5,006 bases of DNA. Origin: Bacillota bacterium (GTDB lineage Bacteria; Bacillota; Clostridia; Oscillospirales; Acutalibacteraceae). The stretch's first letter is position 1. Every line of letters starts with the position of its first letter. This document shows, piece after piece, positions 1-5,006 of this stretch. The position numbers and the translations under genes were made by a program. The notes under the pieces were generated by a model. The model made no database searches. It was not told the origin of the DNA and saw only the letters and a program-made list of their open reading frames with translations. Location: NCBI GenBank assembly GCA_023460155.1, contig JAEWRF010000101.1:1-5006 (forward strand), given 5' to 3'.

Positions 1-5
1 TGCAT
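1..5 (-). CDS. Start of an unidentified downstream gene (partial)
   Basis: An ATG on the minus strand at bases 5-3 is preceded by a good ribosome binding site (AGGAGG, bases 10-15, four bases upstream), so a gene probably begins here and continues beyond base 1. Only the start codon and two further bases are visible, so nothing can be said about the product. It lies 88 bases after the stop of the response regulator, in the same direction, with no convincing terminator between them, so the two may be co-transcribed. A TATAAA-like box at 22-27 is too close to the ribosome binding site to serve as a convincing promoter for it. Confidence 0.45.
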
Positions 6-9
6 ATTG

Positions 10-15
10 CCTCCT
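10..15 (-). promoter_or_regulatory. Ribosome binding site of the gene leaving the window
   Basis: The minus strand reads AGGAGG followed by CAAT and ATG. It is the only evidence for a gene start at the left edge. The spacing of four bases is on the short side but similar to the spacing seen for the DUF2207 gene in this window. Confidence 0.5.
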
Positions 16-31
16 GATAATTTTATAACAT

Positions 32-67
32 CTTTTTACTCCGAACACGATTCGTCCGCGTAAAAAG
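32..67. repeat. Inverted repeat between response regulator and next gene
   Basis: Bases 32-39 (CTTTTTAC) and 60-67 (GTAAAAAG) are perfect 8-base inverted copies. Inside them CGAA (42-45) and TTCG (51-54) form a second, inner 4-base pairing around a 5-base loop. On the minus strand it is not followed by a U-tract, so it does not look like an intrinsic terminator. It could be an RNA hairpin in a read-through transcript or an operator ahead of the gene starting at base 5. The A/T-rich outer arms make chance occurrence plausible. Confidence 0.35.
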
Positions 68-93
68 AACGTTGCCTTTTCAAACTGACAGCC

Positions 94-813
94 TCAGGCG
101 GAAGTTCCGCCGGGTTCTTCGGCCATCTGGTATCCTACCCCGACTTCTGTTACAATGTACTTGGGCTGAGAAGGATCATTTTCAATCTTCCTGCGGATAT
201 TTGCCATGTTAACCCGCAGAATCTGCCGATCGCAGGCCGCGAAGTGCCCCCAGATCTGCTCCAGCAGATAAGAATAGGTCAGAACCTGCCCGGAATGCTT
301 GGCAATCAGCGAAACGATGCGGAATTCATTTTGCGTCAGATGAACGTCGCTGCCGTCCACCAGCACCGCGTGCTTTTCGAAATCGACGACCAGGTCCCCG
401 CGCACCAGCCTTCCTTCGGAAACATTTTCCCCTGTTTCCATCTTAATGCTGTGGCGGATTGCGGCGCGAATTCTCGCGAGAAGCTCCTGCCGGCCGACCG
501 GCTTCACCATGTAATCGTCGGCGCCGGAATCAAAGGCGCGTACCTTGACCGCTTCATCGGCGCAGGCGGAAAGAATGATGGTCGGCACCTCCGACCACTG
601 GCGCAGGGTCTTCAAAACGCCGAAACCGTCCATATCCGGGAGCGAAAGATCAAGAAGCACCACGTCCGGACAGTGTGAGGAAAACATGGAAATTGCAGTT
701 TCTGCGCTTGCTGCAGCAACGGCCCTGAACCCGCTTTCCTTCAGGAAGGAAGAAATGAACTCACTTGTTTCGGCTTCATCTTCGACAATTAATACAGTAG
801 TTTTGTTATTCAT
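94..813 (-). CDS. KdpE-like OmpR/PhoB-family response regulator
   Basis: DNA-binding response regulator of 239 residues, a full family length. Residues 5-120 are a receiver domain: acidic pair E11/D12, phospho-acceptor D55 in the VVLLDLSLPDMDG stretch, switch residue S82 and conserved K104 in YMVKP. Residues about 135-230 are a winged-helix output domain with the typical LTQNEFRIVSLI, an INxxRRKI-like recognition region (about 200-211) and the closing GVGYQM wing. LRQWSEVP-IILSA and the output domain resemble KdpE, the regulator of high-affinity potassium uptake, but no kdp genes or histidine kinase lie in view, so no symbol is given. The residue after KP is V106 where F is usual. The ATG at 811-813 has GGAGG at 824-828, ten bases upstream. 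Related regulators that respond to other signals remain possible. Confidence 0.93.
   Translation of the reverse strand: MNNKTTVLIVEDEAETSEFISSFLKESGFRAVAAASAETAISMFSSHCPDVVLLDLSLPDMDGFGVLKTLRQWSEVPTIILSACADEAVKVRAFDSGADDYMVKPVGRQELLARIRAAIRHSIKMETGENVSEGRLVRGDLVVDFEKHAVLVDGSDVHLTQNEFRIVSLIAKHSGQVLTYSYLLEQIWGHFAACDRQILRVNMANIRRKIENDPSQPKYIVTEVGVGYQMAEEPGGTSA
97..111 (-). repeat. GC-rich palindrome at the 3' end of the response regulator gene
   Basis: GGCGGAA-G-TTCCGCC forms a near-perfect palindrome inside the last codons (Pro-Gly-Gly-Thr-Ser-Ala) just before the stop. As RNA it would make a 5-pair GC stem with a 5-base loop. The bases after it on the minus strand are not T-rich, so it is not a standard intrinsic terminator. 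It may slow decay or be chance from glycine/proline codons. Confidence 0.3.
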
Positions 814-915
814 TCAAATGGATCCTCCGCATTTGAGAGAAAACCCGGAACGCCTCTGCCGCTCCTGATGGCAGCCCGCCGTTTTTATCGGGGTCCGAAA
901 ACCGGATACCGAACA
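814..915 (-). promoter_or_regulatory. Structured 5' leader of the response regulator
   Basis: If transcription starts near base 915, the regulator carries a leader of about 100 bases. On the minus strand it can form at least three hairpins: TCCG/CGGA with loop GTTTT (894-906), CCCG/CGGG a little downstream, and CTGCC/GGCAG with a 9-base loop (856-874), the last about 30 bases ahead of the ribosome binding site. It matches no riboswitch class I recognise. It may be an ordinary stable leader. Confidence 0.3.
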
Positions 916-921
916 GAATTC

Positions 922-951
922 ATTATACAATAATAATTTAACAAATGACAA
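922..951 (-). promoter_or_regulatory. Sigma-A type promoter for the response regulator
   Basis: On the minus strand TTGTCA (946-951, five of six consensus bases) and a perfect TATAAT (922-927) are separated by 18 bases, in an A/T-rich stretch. The predicted start is near base 915, giving a leader of about 100 bases before the ATG at 813. This is the best promoter match in the window. A second TATAAT lies at 983-988 on the same strand, but with a poor -35 match. Confidence 0.65.
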
Positions 952-992
952 GGCATTTATATAAAGATATCATTAAGGTTCTATTATATTCC

Positions 993-1021
993 TTGTTGCG
1001 AGTTTTATTTCATGGTATTAT
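993..1021 (+). promoter_or_regulatory. Candidate plus-strand promoter, divergent from the response regulator
   Basis: TTGTTG (993-998) and TATTAT (1016-1021) are separated by exactly 17 bases on the plus strand, with start expected near 1028. It points away from the response regulator promoter, whose -35 box is about 40 bases away. No coding gene follows on this strand, only the hairpins and terminator described below. The region is A/T-rich, so promoter-like hexamers can occur by chance. Confidence 0.4.
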
Positions 1022-1025
1022 CTGT

Positions 1026-1133
1026 ATTATGCGAAGAATTCGATATTCTGACAACATTCTGCATAATTGTCCGTGCGATGATTCATAACGCATTCTGATT
1101 CGGCCTCCCAAAAAGGGAACGCCGGATTTTTTT
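1026..1133 (+). ncRNA. Candidate small RNA in the gene-free region 814-1189
   Basis: The gene-free stretch holds a plus-strand promoter candidate followed about 105 bases later by a terminator-like hairpin with a seven-T run. Between them the sequence can fold: ATTATGC (1026-1032) pairs perfectly with GCATAAT (1061-1067), enclosing an AGAAT/ATTCT hairpin (1035-1049), and TGCG (1074-1077) pairs with CGCA (1089-1092). No known small RNA family was recognised. A 19-codon open frame lies inside it, but without a ribosome binding site. Existence of the transcript is inference from promoter, fold and terminator together. Confidence 0.3.
1101..1133 (+). terminator. Plus-strand intrinsic terminator without an obvious gene
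   Basis: CGGC (1101-1104) pairs with GCCG (1121-1124) and TCCC (1106-1109) with GGGA (1115-1118) around an AAAAA loop, with a small internal loop between the two helices. Seven T residues follow at 1127-1133. The T-run is on the 3' side only for plus-strand reading, so it would end a plus-strand transcript rather than the holin-like gene. Confidence 0.5.
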
Positions 1134-1146
1134 ATGTACTCCGGAA

Positions 1147-1170
1147 AGCCGGGCAGTCAGGCTGCCGGCT
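1147..1170 (-). terminator. Weak terminator-like hairpin after the holin-like gene
   Basis: Beginning 20 bases past the stop codon at 1190, the minus strand forms a GC-rich stem (AGCCGGCAG against CTGCCCGGCT, one bulged C) with a 5-base loop, followed by only three T residues. The position suits a terminator for the holin-like gene, but the U-tract is poor, so termination may be partial. Confidence 0.4.
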
Positions 1171-1189
1171 CCCCGATGCGGTGCAAGTG

Positions 1190-1576
1190 CTACATCACTC
1201 TCGTCGGGAAAATCGCATCCAGCACCCCAATGGCAAGCGCGCCCAGAATCGCCCCTACGATGGTAACACTCATATTGGGAACAACAAATTGGGCAGCATA
1301 CAGAATTACCGCCGAAAGAATAAAACCCTTTAAGCCCTTGCCAAAAGGGGAAGCATCCACTTTCATCATCGCTTCGAACAGGTAATCCAACAGACTAATG
1401 ACAACTGCGGCAATCAGAAACGACCACATGCCGACAATGGTAAACCCGGGCGTCAGTATGGATACAATAGCGAGAATAATCGCCATAATCACCAGCCGGC
1501 CCAGCCACCGAAGAACATTTGCGGATTCGCTTTGTCCACGATCGGTATGCTCCGCCCGAGCAGCATGATGCGCCAT
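1190..1576 (-). CDS. Small four-helix membrane protein, phage-holin-4/YvlD-like
   Basis: The product is 128 residues: a polar, histidine-rich N-terminus (1-21) then four likely membrane helices at about 22-41, 49-65, 81-99 and 103-123, with a short charged loop (about 71-81) between helices two and three. The pattern of LTPGFTIVG after helix one and FVVPNMSV before helix four is typical of the family Pfam calls Phage_holin_4_2, which includes Bacillus YvlD. Members are widespread chromosomal proteins and the phage name is historical. Function is unknown; a link to envelope stress is known for YvlD and is only inference here. The ATG has a strong GGGAGGG site at 1583-1589. The gene follows the DUF2207 terminator, so it is probably its own transcription unit. 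Confidence 0.82.
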   Translation of the reverse strand: MAHHAARAEHTDRGQSESANVLRWLGRLVIMAIILAIVSILTPGFTIVGMWSFLIAAVVISLLDYLFEAMMKVDASPFGKGLKGFILSAVILYAAQFVVPNMSVTIVGAILGALAIGVLDAIFPTRVM

Positions 1577-1599
1577 ATCAATCCCTCCCGACAGATATT

Positions 1600-1621
1600 G
1601 GCTGATTTTTGAATTTCAGCC
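1600..1621 (-). repeat. Inverted repeat in the holin-like gene's leader
   Basis: GGCTGA (1600-1605) and TCAGCC (1616-1621) are perfect 6-base inverted copies with a 10-base A/T-rich centre, located 24 bases ahead of the start codon. It could be a leader hairpin or an operator. A TAAAAT box at 1628-1633 lies just upstream on the minus strand as a possible -10 element, but I find no good -35 partner, so the promoter remains uncertain. Confidence 0.3.
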
Positions 1622-1682
1622 GTTTCTATTTTATCCTCATCCCGTCGGATTATGCTTTCGGCATATTGAATGATGATGCGAC

Positions 1683-1716
1683 AAAAAAGCCGCGGTGTGA
1701 TTGGCACCGCAGCTTT
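1683..1716 (-). terminator. Intrinsic terminator of the lemA-DUF2207 operon
   Basis: On the minus strand a 12-pair stem (AAAGCTGCGGTG against CACCGCGGCTTT, with one G-U pair) closes a 7-base loop (CCAATCA) and runs into six T residues. It begins 13 bases after the DUF2207 stop codon. The other strand also has a T-run after the stem, so it could work in both directions. It separates the operon from the holin-like gene. Confidence 0.85.
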
Positions 1717-1729
1717 AATTTTTTTAAAA

Positions 1730-3703
1730 TTATCGGACTCCGCCGCCGCCTCCGCCGCCGAAGCCTCCACCCCCGCCGCCGAAGCCTCCGCCTCCGAAAC
1801 CGCCGCCGCCAAAGCCACCGGATCCTCCGAAGCCGCTCCCGCCGTCTGAGGGCGGATGGGCCAGCCGGGTAGCCGCGTCGCCGATGTTTCCAATGGCACT
1901 GCCGAGTGCGGCACCGAAATCAACGTTCGGCGACCCGAAGCCGCCGCCGTAAAAATGGGGGCCAAACATAAAGGGAAGGTAACTGCCGATATAAACGTCG
2001 CCAAGCCCTTCCGGACGGCTGAGTTCCGGATAGACCAGACGGAGCTGCTTGCACACCTCTTTGGATATGCCCATCATTGTTGCATAAACCAAGTATTCCT
2101 CCCAAAGGCTCAGCTCCGGAACACCGTATTCCTTCATCCGGGAGAAATCAAGCATATAGTGTTTAAGACCCTGCCAAACGCCGAATTCCCGCTCCCCCTG
2201 CTCGCTCAGGTGCATTTTTGCAGAACCCGCAATGATGAGGATCACTCCCCCGATCAGGAAAGCAAGAGGAATATAAACCATGAGCACTCCCAGTGAGCCC
2301 GTAATTGCGAGAACAGCGACCGCCAGAATCAGCGCCGCAACACCGCCAGCTTTCAGGGCGCCGAGGAACAGGGGCCGGCTTTCCACATAGCCGCGGCCCG
2401 CCGTCTCCCGTTCCGCCTCCCCGAGGAAGTCCTCCATAGTCCGGTCAATATAGGAATAGTGCTTTTCCGCATACCGTTTGAACTCCTTCATGGTAAAGGA
2501 ATTCCCGGAAGCCTCCCCCACCGTGGAAATCATCCGGTAAAACGCCTGCTCGCTTCCGGTCAGCTCCATATGCTTTGTGTCGCCGAGGATGGCAACAGCG
2601 AGCTCATTTTCTTTGCCGGAAAAAGAGACGTATCCCTTGTGGGCAAGGCTGAGCAGCGTCGCACTGAACATCCGGTTCTTTTCTTTTTCTCCGATTCCGC
2701 CGTAAAAGTAAAACAGGTGCGCAATTCCGGCGGGGCTGTTGCCGGGCGGAATCTCGCGCGTATACTCCGGAATCTCGACCGCATGACGGCGGTACTTCCG
2801 ACGCGAAACGACCAGAGCGACTATCGCGGCTGCAAAAATCAGGAGCGCGCCCACGGCGTCGATGATTCCGAGAACAAACCGGAAGTGCTGAGCGGCCGCA
2901 TAATCATCGGCCCATTTCTGCTCTTCCTTCACAATTCCAGGAAGGACCGACTGATCGGAAACCTTTGTAGATTCCGGAAACAGCTGGGGCGGCATGCAAA
3001 GGCGTACCTCAGCCGAGGTACCGGCGGGAATATCGTTTGCGGAAAACCGGATGCTGTTCGCCGAATCGACCGTAAGTCCGCTGTTTACCGTTGTGTGCAG
3101 CCAGGCCCGAATCGCACTCTTACTCCCGCCCTTTGGGAACTGCACAGAACCGGTCAGCGATGTGATCGGCAGTGAGAAATTTTGCGGCAGGAAAAAGTTA
3201 TACAGCACCGCGGTATCCCGATTCACCTGAATAATATTCTTCAGCGTATAGGAAACGGCAAACGTCCGAGTGCCGGAAGCCAGCTTCGGCATAAACCAGC
3301 CGAGCTCCACAGTATCTCCGGAGCGGTGCAAATAGCATTTTCCCGCCATCACGCCGGTGGCAACGAAATCATCTTCCGGATCAATGTCCCCGGCAAAAAC
3401 ATACTTCTGTTTTTGATCCTGATCATACACGGCAACATCCGTAATATCGTCCACCTTGGAAGAATCCACGGGAAACGTACGGTACAAATTGCTGTAAGGT
3501 TTTCCCCTGTCCTGCAGTGTGACCTTCCAGGTCTCCGTAACCTTCAGGTCTCCGTTCGGCTCCGCCGTGGAAGCAATGTCCATGTGATCCATGATCTGCT
3601 TGGAATCGCCGGCATAGTTTGAGCATCCGCTTAGCGAAATGCAGGCTGTGCAAACTGCCGCCAGCAAAGCAAGGCAGACCGCCCGATGAAAGAATCTGCG
3701 CAT
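1730..3703 (-). CDS. DUF2207 (YciQ-like) membrane protein, predicted lipoprotein
   Basis: The protein has 657 residues. Residues 1-26 are a signal peptide ending in a lipobox, LSGC, with C27 as the likely lipidated residue. Residues about 35-265 are the extracytoplasmic DUF2207 domain, beta-rich, beginning with a pattern like D-[ILV]-A-S-TAEPNGDLKVTETW. Membrane helices follow at about 276-300 (then RRKYRRH, positive inside), 447-467 and 471-494. The C-terminal conserved block at 509-547 contains LDFSRMKEYGVPELSLW, then EYLVYATMMGIS, as in the family. The tail 621-655 is glycine/phenylalanine-rich. No enzymatic motif was seen and function is unknown. The ATG at 3701-3703 has GGGAGGG four bases upstream. 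It sits 19 bases after lemA, a common pairing, so the two probably act together in the envelope. Confidence 0.92.
   Translation of the reverse strand: MRRFFHRAVCLALLAAVCTACISLSGCSNYAGDSKQIMDHMDIASTAEPNGDLKVTETWKVTLQDRGKPYSNLYRTFPVDSSKVDDITDVAVYDQDQKQKYVFAGDIDPEDDFVATGVMAGKCYLHRSGDTVELGWFMPKLASGTRTFAVSYTLKNIIQVNRDTAVLYNFFLPQNFSLPITSLTGSVQFPKGGSKSAIRAWLHTTVNSGLTVDSANSIRFSANDIPAGTSAEVRLCMPPQLFPESTKVSDQSVLPGIVKEEQKWADDYAAAQHFRFVLGIIDAVGALLIFAAAIVALVVSRRKYRRHAVEIPEYTREIPPGNSPAGIAHLFYFYGGIGEKEKNRMFSATLLSLAHKGYVSFSGKENELAVAILGDTKHMELTGSEQAFYRMISTVGEASGNSFTMKEFKRYAEKHYSYIDRTMEDFLGEAERETAGRGYVESRPLFLGALKAGGVAALILAVAVLAITGSLGVLMVYIPLAFLIGGVILIIAGSAKMHLSEQGEREFGVWQGLKHYMLDFSRMKEYGVPELSLWEEYLVYATMMGISKEVCKQLRLVYPELSRPEGLGDVYIGSYLPFMFGPHFYGGGFGSPNVDFGAALGSAIGNIGDAATRLAHPPSDGGSGFGGSGGFGGGGFGGGGFGGGGGGFGGGGGGGVR
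1739..1843 (-). repeat. Glycine/phenylalanine repeat tail of the DUF2207 protein
   Basis: The last part of the gene encodes 35 residues (621-655) made of 28 Gly, 5 Phe and 2 Ser, arranged as FGGGG units. The DNA is a degenerate GGN-codon repeat and may be prone to slippage, so tail length could vary between strains. Gly-rich C-termini are common in DUF2207 and TPM-type proteins. From the three predicted helices the tail should lie in the cytoplasm. Confidence 0.85.
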
Positions 3704-3722
3704 ATGCCCTCCCGAGTACTTC

Positions 3723-4280
3723 TTAGAATTTCACCTGCGGGACCGCCCGGTCGCCCTCCTCGATTTCGAAATACCGTCTCATTCCGAAATGGAACATGGA
3801 AGCAATCAGATTGGAAGGAAAATGCATGACATATTCGTTATACCGCATGGCGGTATCGTTGTAAAACTGACGGGAAACCGCGATTTTCCCTTCGATGTCG
3901 CTCAGCTGACTCTGGAGGCTGAGAAAATTCTGATTTGCTTTCAAATCCGGGTACTGCTCCGCTGTTGCGAACAGATTGACAATGGCGCGCGAAAGCTTCG
4001 CGTTGCTCTCCATTGCTTCTTCCGGTGTTTTGGCGCTCATGGCGGCGCCGCGCCATTTGGTAACTTCGGAAAGCGTCGTCTTTTCATGGGCGGCGTAGCC
4101 CTTCACCGTTTCCACCAGATTCGGGATCAGGTCAAAGCGTTTTTTCAGCTGAACATCAACCTGCGACCAGCCGTTGTCCACCCGCACGGAAAACGAAACC
4201 AACTTGTTGTAGGCGGAAACGCCCCATAAAATTATAATAAGAATAATTGCCAGAACAACCACCAAGGGCAGCCAGCCCAT
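3723..4280 (-). CDS. lemA: LemA family protein
   Basis: The 185-residue protein is full length for the family. A hydrophobic helix at 5-22 anchors it in the membrane with a very short outer N-terminus. The rest is the helical LemA domain: YN at 24-25, the signature LKKRFDLIPNLVETVKGYA followed by HE at 45-66, AEQYPDLKAN at 107-116, the L-x-x-IE helix near 126-130, R137 with FYN at 139-141, YN at 147-148 and FPSNLIA at 154-160, ending PQVKF. LemA proteins are membrane proteins of unknown molecular role, often encoded with DUF2207, TPM/YgcG or HtpX proteins. The ATG has an AAGGAGG site at 4288-4294, seven bases upstream. It is first in an operon with the DUF2207 gene 19 bases downstream. Confidence 0.95.
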   Translation of the reverse strand: MGWLPLVVVLAIILIIILWGVSAYNKLVSFSVRVDNGWSQVDVQLKKRFDLIPNLVETVKGYAAHEKTTLSEVTKWRGAAMSAKTPEEAMESNAKLSRAIVNLFATAEQYPDLKANQNFLSLQSQLSDIEGKIAVSRQFYNDTAMRYNEYVMHFPSNLIASMFHFGMRRYFEIEEGDRAVPQVKF

Positions 4281-4312
4281 AAAAATGCCTCCTTCGATTT
4301 TTGAAATAAGTA

Positions 4313-4370
4313 TTCATCCGGAATCATTGTAGCATGCTTTCCGGAAGAAGAAAAGAAAATTCCGGATGAA
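4313..4370. repeat. Three-part TCCGGA dyad around the lemA promoter
   Basis: Bases 4313-4324 (TTCATCCGGAAT) and 4359-4370 (ATTCCGGATGAA) are perfect 12-base inverted copies separated by 34 bases. An 8-base palindrome TTCCGGAA (4339-4346) sits within one base of the centre of symmetry. The three TCCGGA cores (4317, 4340, 4361) are 23 and 21 bases apart, about two helix turns each. The central copy lies between the -35 and -10 positions and the gene-proximal copy at the expected transcription start, as expected for repressor sites. The outer copy touches the U-tract of the rex terminator. An RNA hairpin is the alternative reading. Confidence 0.6.
4326..4354 (-). promoter_or_regulatory. Promoter of the lemA-DUF2207 operon
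   Basis: The minus strand carries TACAAT at 4326-4331 as a -10 box, with transcription expected near 4319, some 38 bases before the ATG. The -35 region 17 bases upstream (TTTTCT, 4349-4354) matches poorly, which would suit a regulated or factor-dependent promoter. The rex terminator upstream makes an independent promoter here necessary. Confidence 0.5.
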
Positions 4371-4396
4371 AAAAGGGAGATTTCCGTCTCCCTTTT
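4369..4396 (-). terminator. Intrinsic terminator of rex
   Basis: Four bases after the rex stop codon, the minus strand forms a 10-pair stem (AAAAGGGAGA against TCTCCCTTTT) with loop CGGAAA, and the T-run extends to six T residues. The arms are A/T-rich on the outside so the structure could also work on the other strand, where no gene is seen. Confidence 0.8.
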
Positions 4397-4400
4397 CTTT

Positions 4401-5006
4401 TTATTCCTGATCCGGTCTTTTGTTTGTGTTGGAAATCCGGTAGCACAGGGTCATAAGACTGTCGTTCAGATGGACATTTTCCACGACGACATCCGGGTAG
4501 CGCATGGAAATGTCATAATGGCTGAAATTCCAGAAATAACGGATTCCCATGCGGTACAGGCGGTCCGCAAGATCCCCGACCGCATCGCGCGGGACGCAGA
4601 GAACCGCCATGGACGGTTTTTCCTGCTGAAAGAAATTTTCCAGTTCGGCAACATCCATAATCGTCTTATCGCCGAGCGTAGTTCCGATTTTTGTGGGCGA
4701 GCTGTCGAAAATTCCAAGGAGCCGAAACCCTTCCGCCTGAAAGGACATATGGGTCGCAATGGCACGGCCCAGATTCCCGGCACCGAACAGGACTGCCCCG
4801 TAGGAATTTGAAATCCCCAGAATATTCGCAATTTCGTCGCAAAGCTGGCTGACAATATACCCGTAACCCTGCTGCCCGAAGCCGCCGAAGCAGTTCAGAT
4901 CCTGCCGGATCTGCGACGCGGTCAGTCCCATGCGCTGCGCCAGCTCACGCGATGAAATGCGGGTAACGCCGTTTCCCTTCAGGTCGTACAAAAAGCGGTA
5001 ATACCG
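4401..5006 (-). CDS. rex: Redox-sensing transcriptional repressor Rex (N-terminus missing)
   Basis: Rex represses fermentation and respiration genes and leaves DNA when the NADH/NAD+ ratio rises. The frame is open to the window edge: 201 residues are visible, starting RYYRFLYDLKGNG, so about 10-20 N-terminal residues are missing. A TTG at 4989-4991 is an internal leucine codon, not the start. Visible residues 1-50 are the winged helix (ISSRELAQRMG, QIRQDLNCFGGFGQQGYGY). The Rossmann domain follows, with GAGNLG at 75-80 binding the dinucleotide and FDSSPTKIG from 100 recognising its ribose. The C-terminus ends with VENVHLNDSLMTLCYRI, the domain-swapped helix of the dimer. Where many Rex proteins have NFAP this one has NFSHYD. 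No complete Rex operator was seen in the window. Confidence 0.95.
   Translation of the reverse strand, partial: RYYRFLYDLKGNGVTRISSRELAQRMGLTASQIRQDLNCFGGFGQQGYGYIVSQLCDEIANILGISNSYGAVLFGAGNLGRAIATHMSFQAEGFRLLGIFDSSPTKIGTTLGDKTIMDVAELENFFQQEKPSMAVLCVPRDAVGDLADRLYRMGIRYFWNFSHYDISMRYPDVVVENVHLNDSLMTLCYRISNTNKRPDQE

Noticed and set aside
22..27. TATAAA as a -10 box for the gene starting at base 5
   Set aside because: Transcription would begin inside the ribosome binding site and no matching -35 element was found.
927..944. A Rex-like half site (TTGTTAA on the minus strand) in the response regulator promoter
   Set aside because: Only one half matches the Clostridia Rex consensus; the other half fits in just three of seven positions, and the DNA is A/T-rich.
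1029..1088. A 19-codon plus-strand frame (MRRIRYSDNILHNCPCDDS) starting almost at the predicted transcription start
   Set aside because: There is no ribosome binding site and it would have to be leaderless; such a short frame is expected by chance, and the hairpins explain the region as well.
1190..1576. The holin-like gene as evidence of a prophage
   Set aside because: The family is common in ordinary chromosomes and no other phage gene (endolysin, integrase, structural) is in the window.
1651..1665. Small hairpin TATGC/GCATA upstream of the holin-like gene
   Set aside because: Five pairs with a 5-base loop and no U-tract or promoter relation; too weak to call.
2459..3622. Long open frames on the plus strand opposite the DUF2207 gene
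   Set aside because: They lie wholly antisense to a well-supported protein, have no recognisable domains or ribosome binding sites, and are rich in Arg/His/Gly as expected for antisense frames of GC-rich genes.
4989..4991. TTG as the start codon of rex
   Set aside because: The frame continues upstream to the window edge with RYYRF, conserved Rex sequence, so the true start lies outside the window.

Overview
The window carries an all-minus-strand stretch of a moderately GC-rich (roughly half G+C), low-redundancy bacterial chromosome. Gene content (a Rex repressor of the Clostridia type, strong purine-rich ribosome binding sites, LemA plus DUF2207, intrinsic terminators with U-tracts) points to a Firmicute of class Clostridia. 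The GC level and the Rex C-terminus suggest something near Oscillospirales/Ruminococcaceae, but that placement is inference. No insertion sequence, CRISPR array, tRNA or rRNA was seen.

Reading in the direction of transcription (high to low coordinates): (1) rex, the NADH/NAD+-sensing repressor, cut at its N-terminus by the window edge and closed by a clean intrinsic terminator. (2) A short intergenic region with a three-part TCCGGA dyad wrapped around a TACAAT promoter. (3) A two-gene operon, lemA then a DUF2207 membrane protein, separated by 19 bases and ended by a strong terminator. (4) A small four-helix membrane protein of the phage-holin-4/YvlD-like type, probably a separate transcription unit. 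(5) A 376-base gene-free stretch with a good minus-strand promoter and structured leader for the next gene, plus a possible plus-strand small RNA with its own promoter and terminator. (6) A KdpE-like OmpR-family response regulator without a kinase beside it. (7) The ribosome binding site and start codon of a further gene that runs out of the window at base 1.

Functionally the middle of the window is a cell-envelope module: LemA is a single-pass membrane protein with a coiled, soluble domain, DUF2207 is a predicted lipid-modified three-helix membrane protein with a glycine/phenylalanine tail, and the holin-like protein is a small integral membrane protein. Their molecular roles are unknown. 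They are flanked by two regulators, Rex (redox) and the KdpE-like protein (probably an envelope, potassium or osmotic signal), but nothing in the sequence proves that either controls the module. The items most worth a second look are the dyad at the lemA promoter and the candidate small RNA between the response regulator and the holin-like gene. No clearly new multi-gene system was found.
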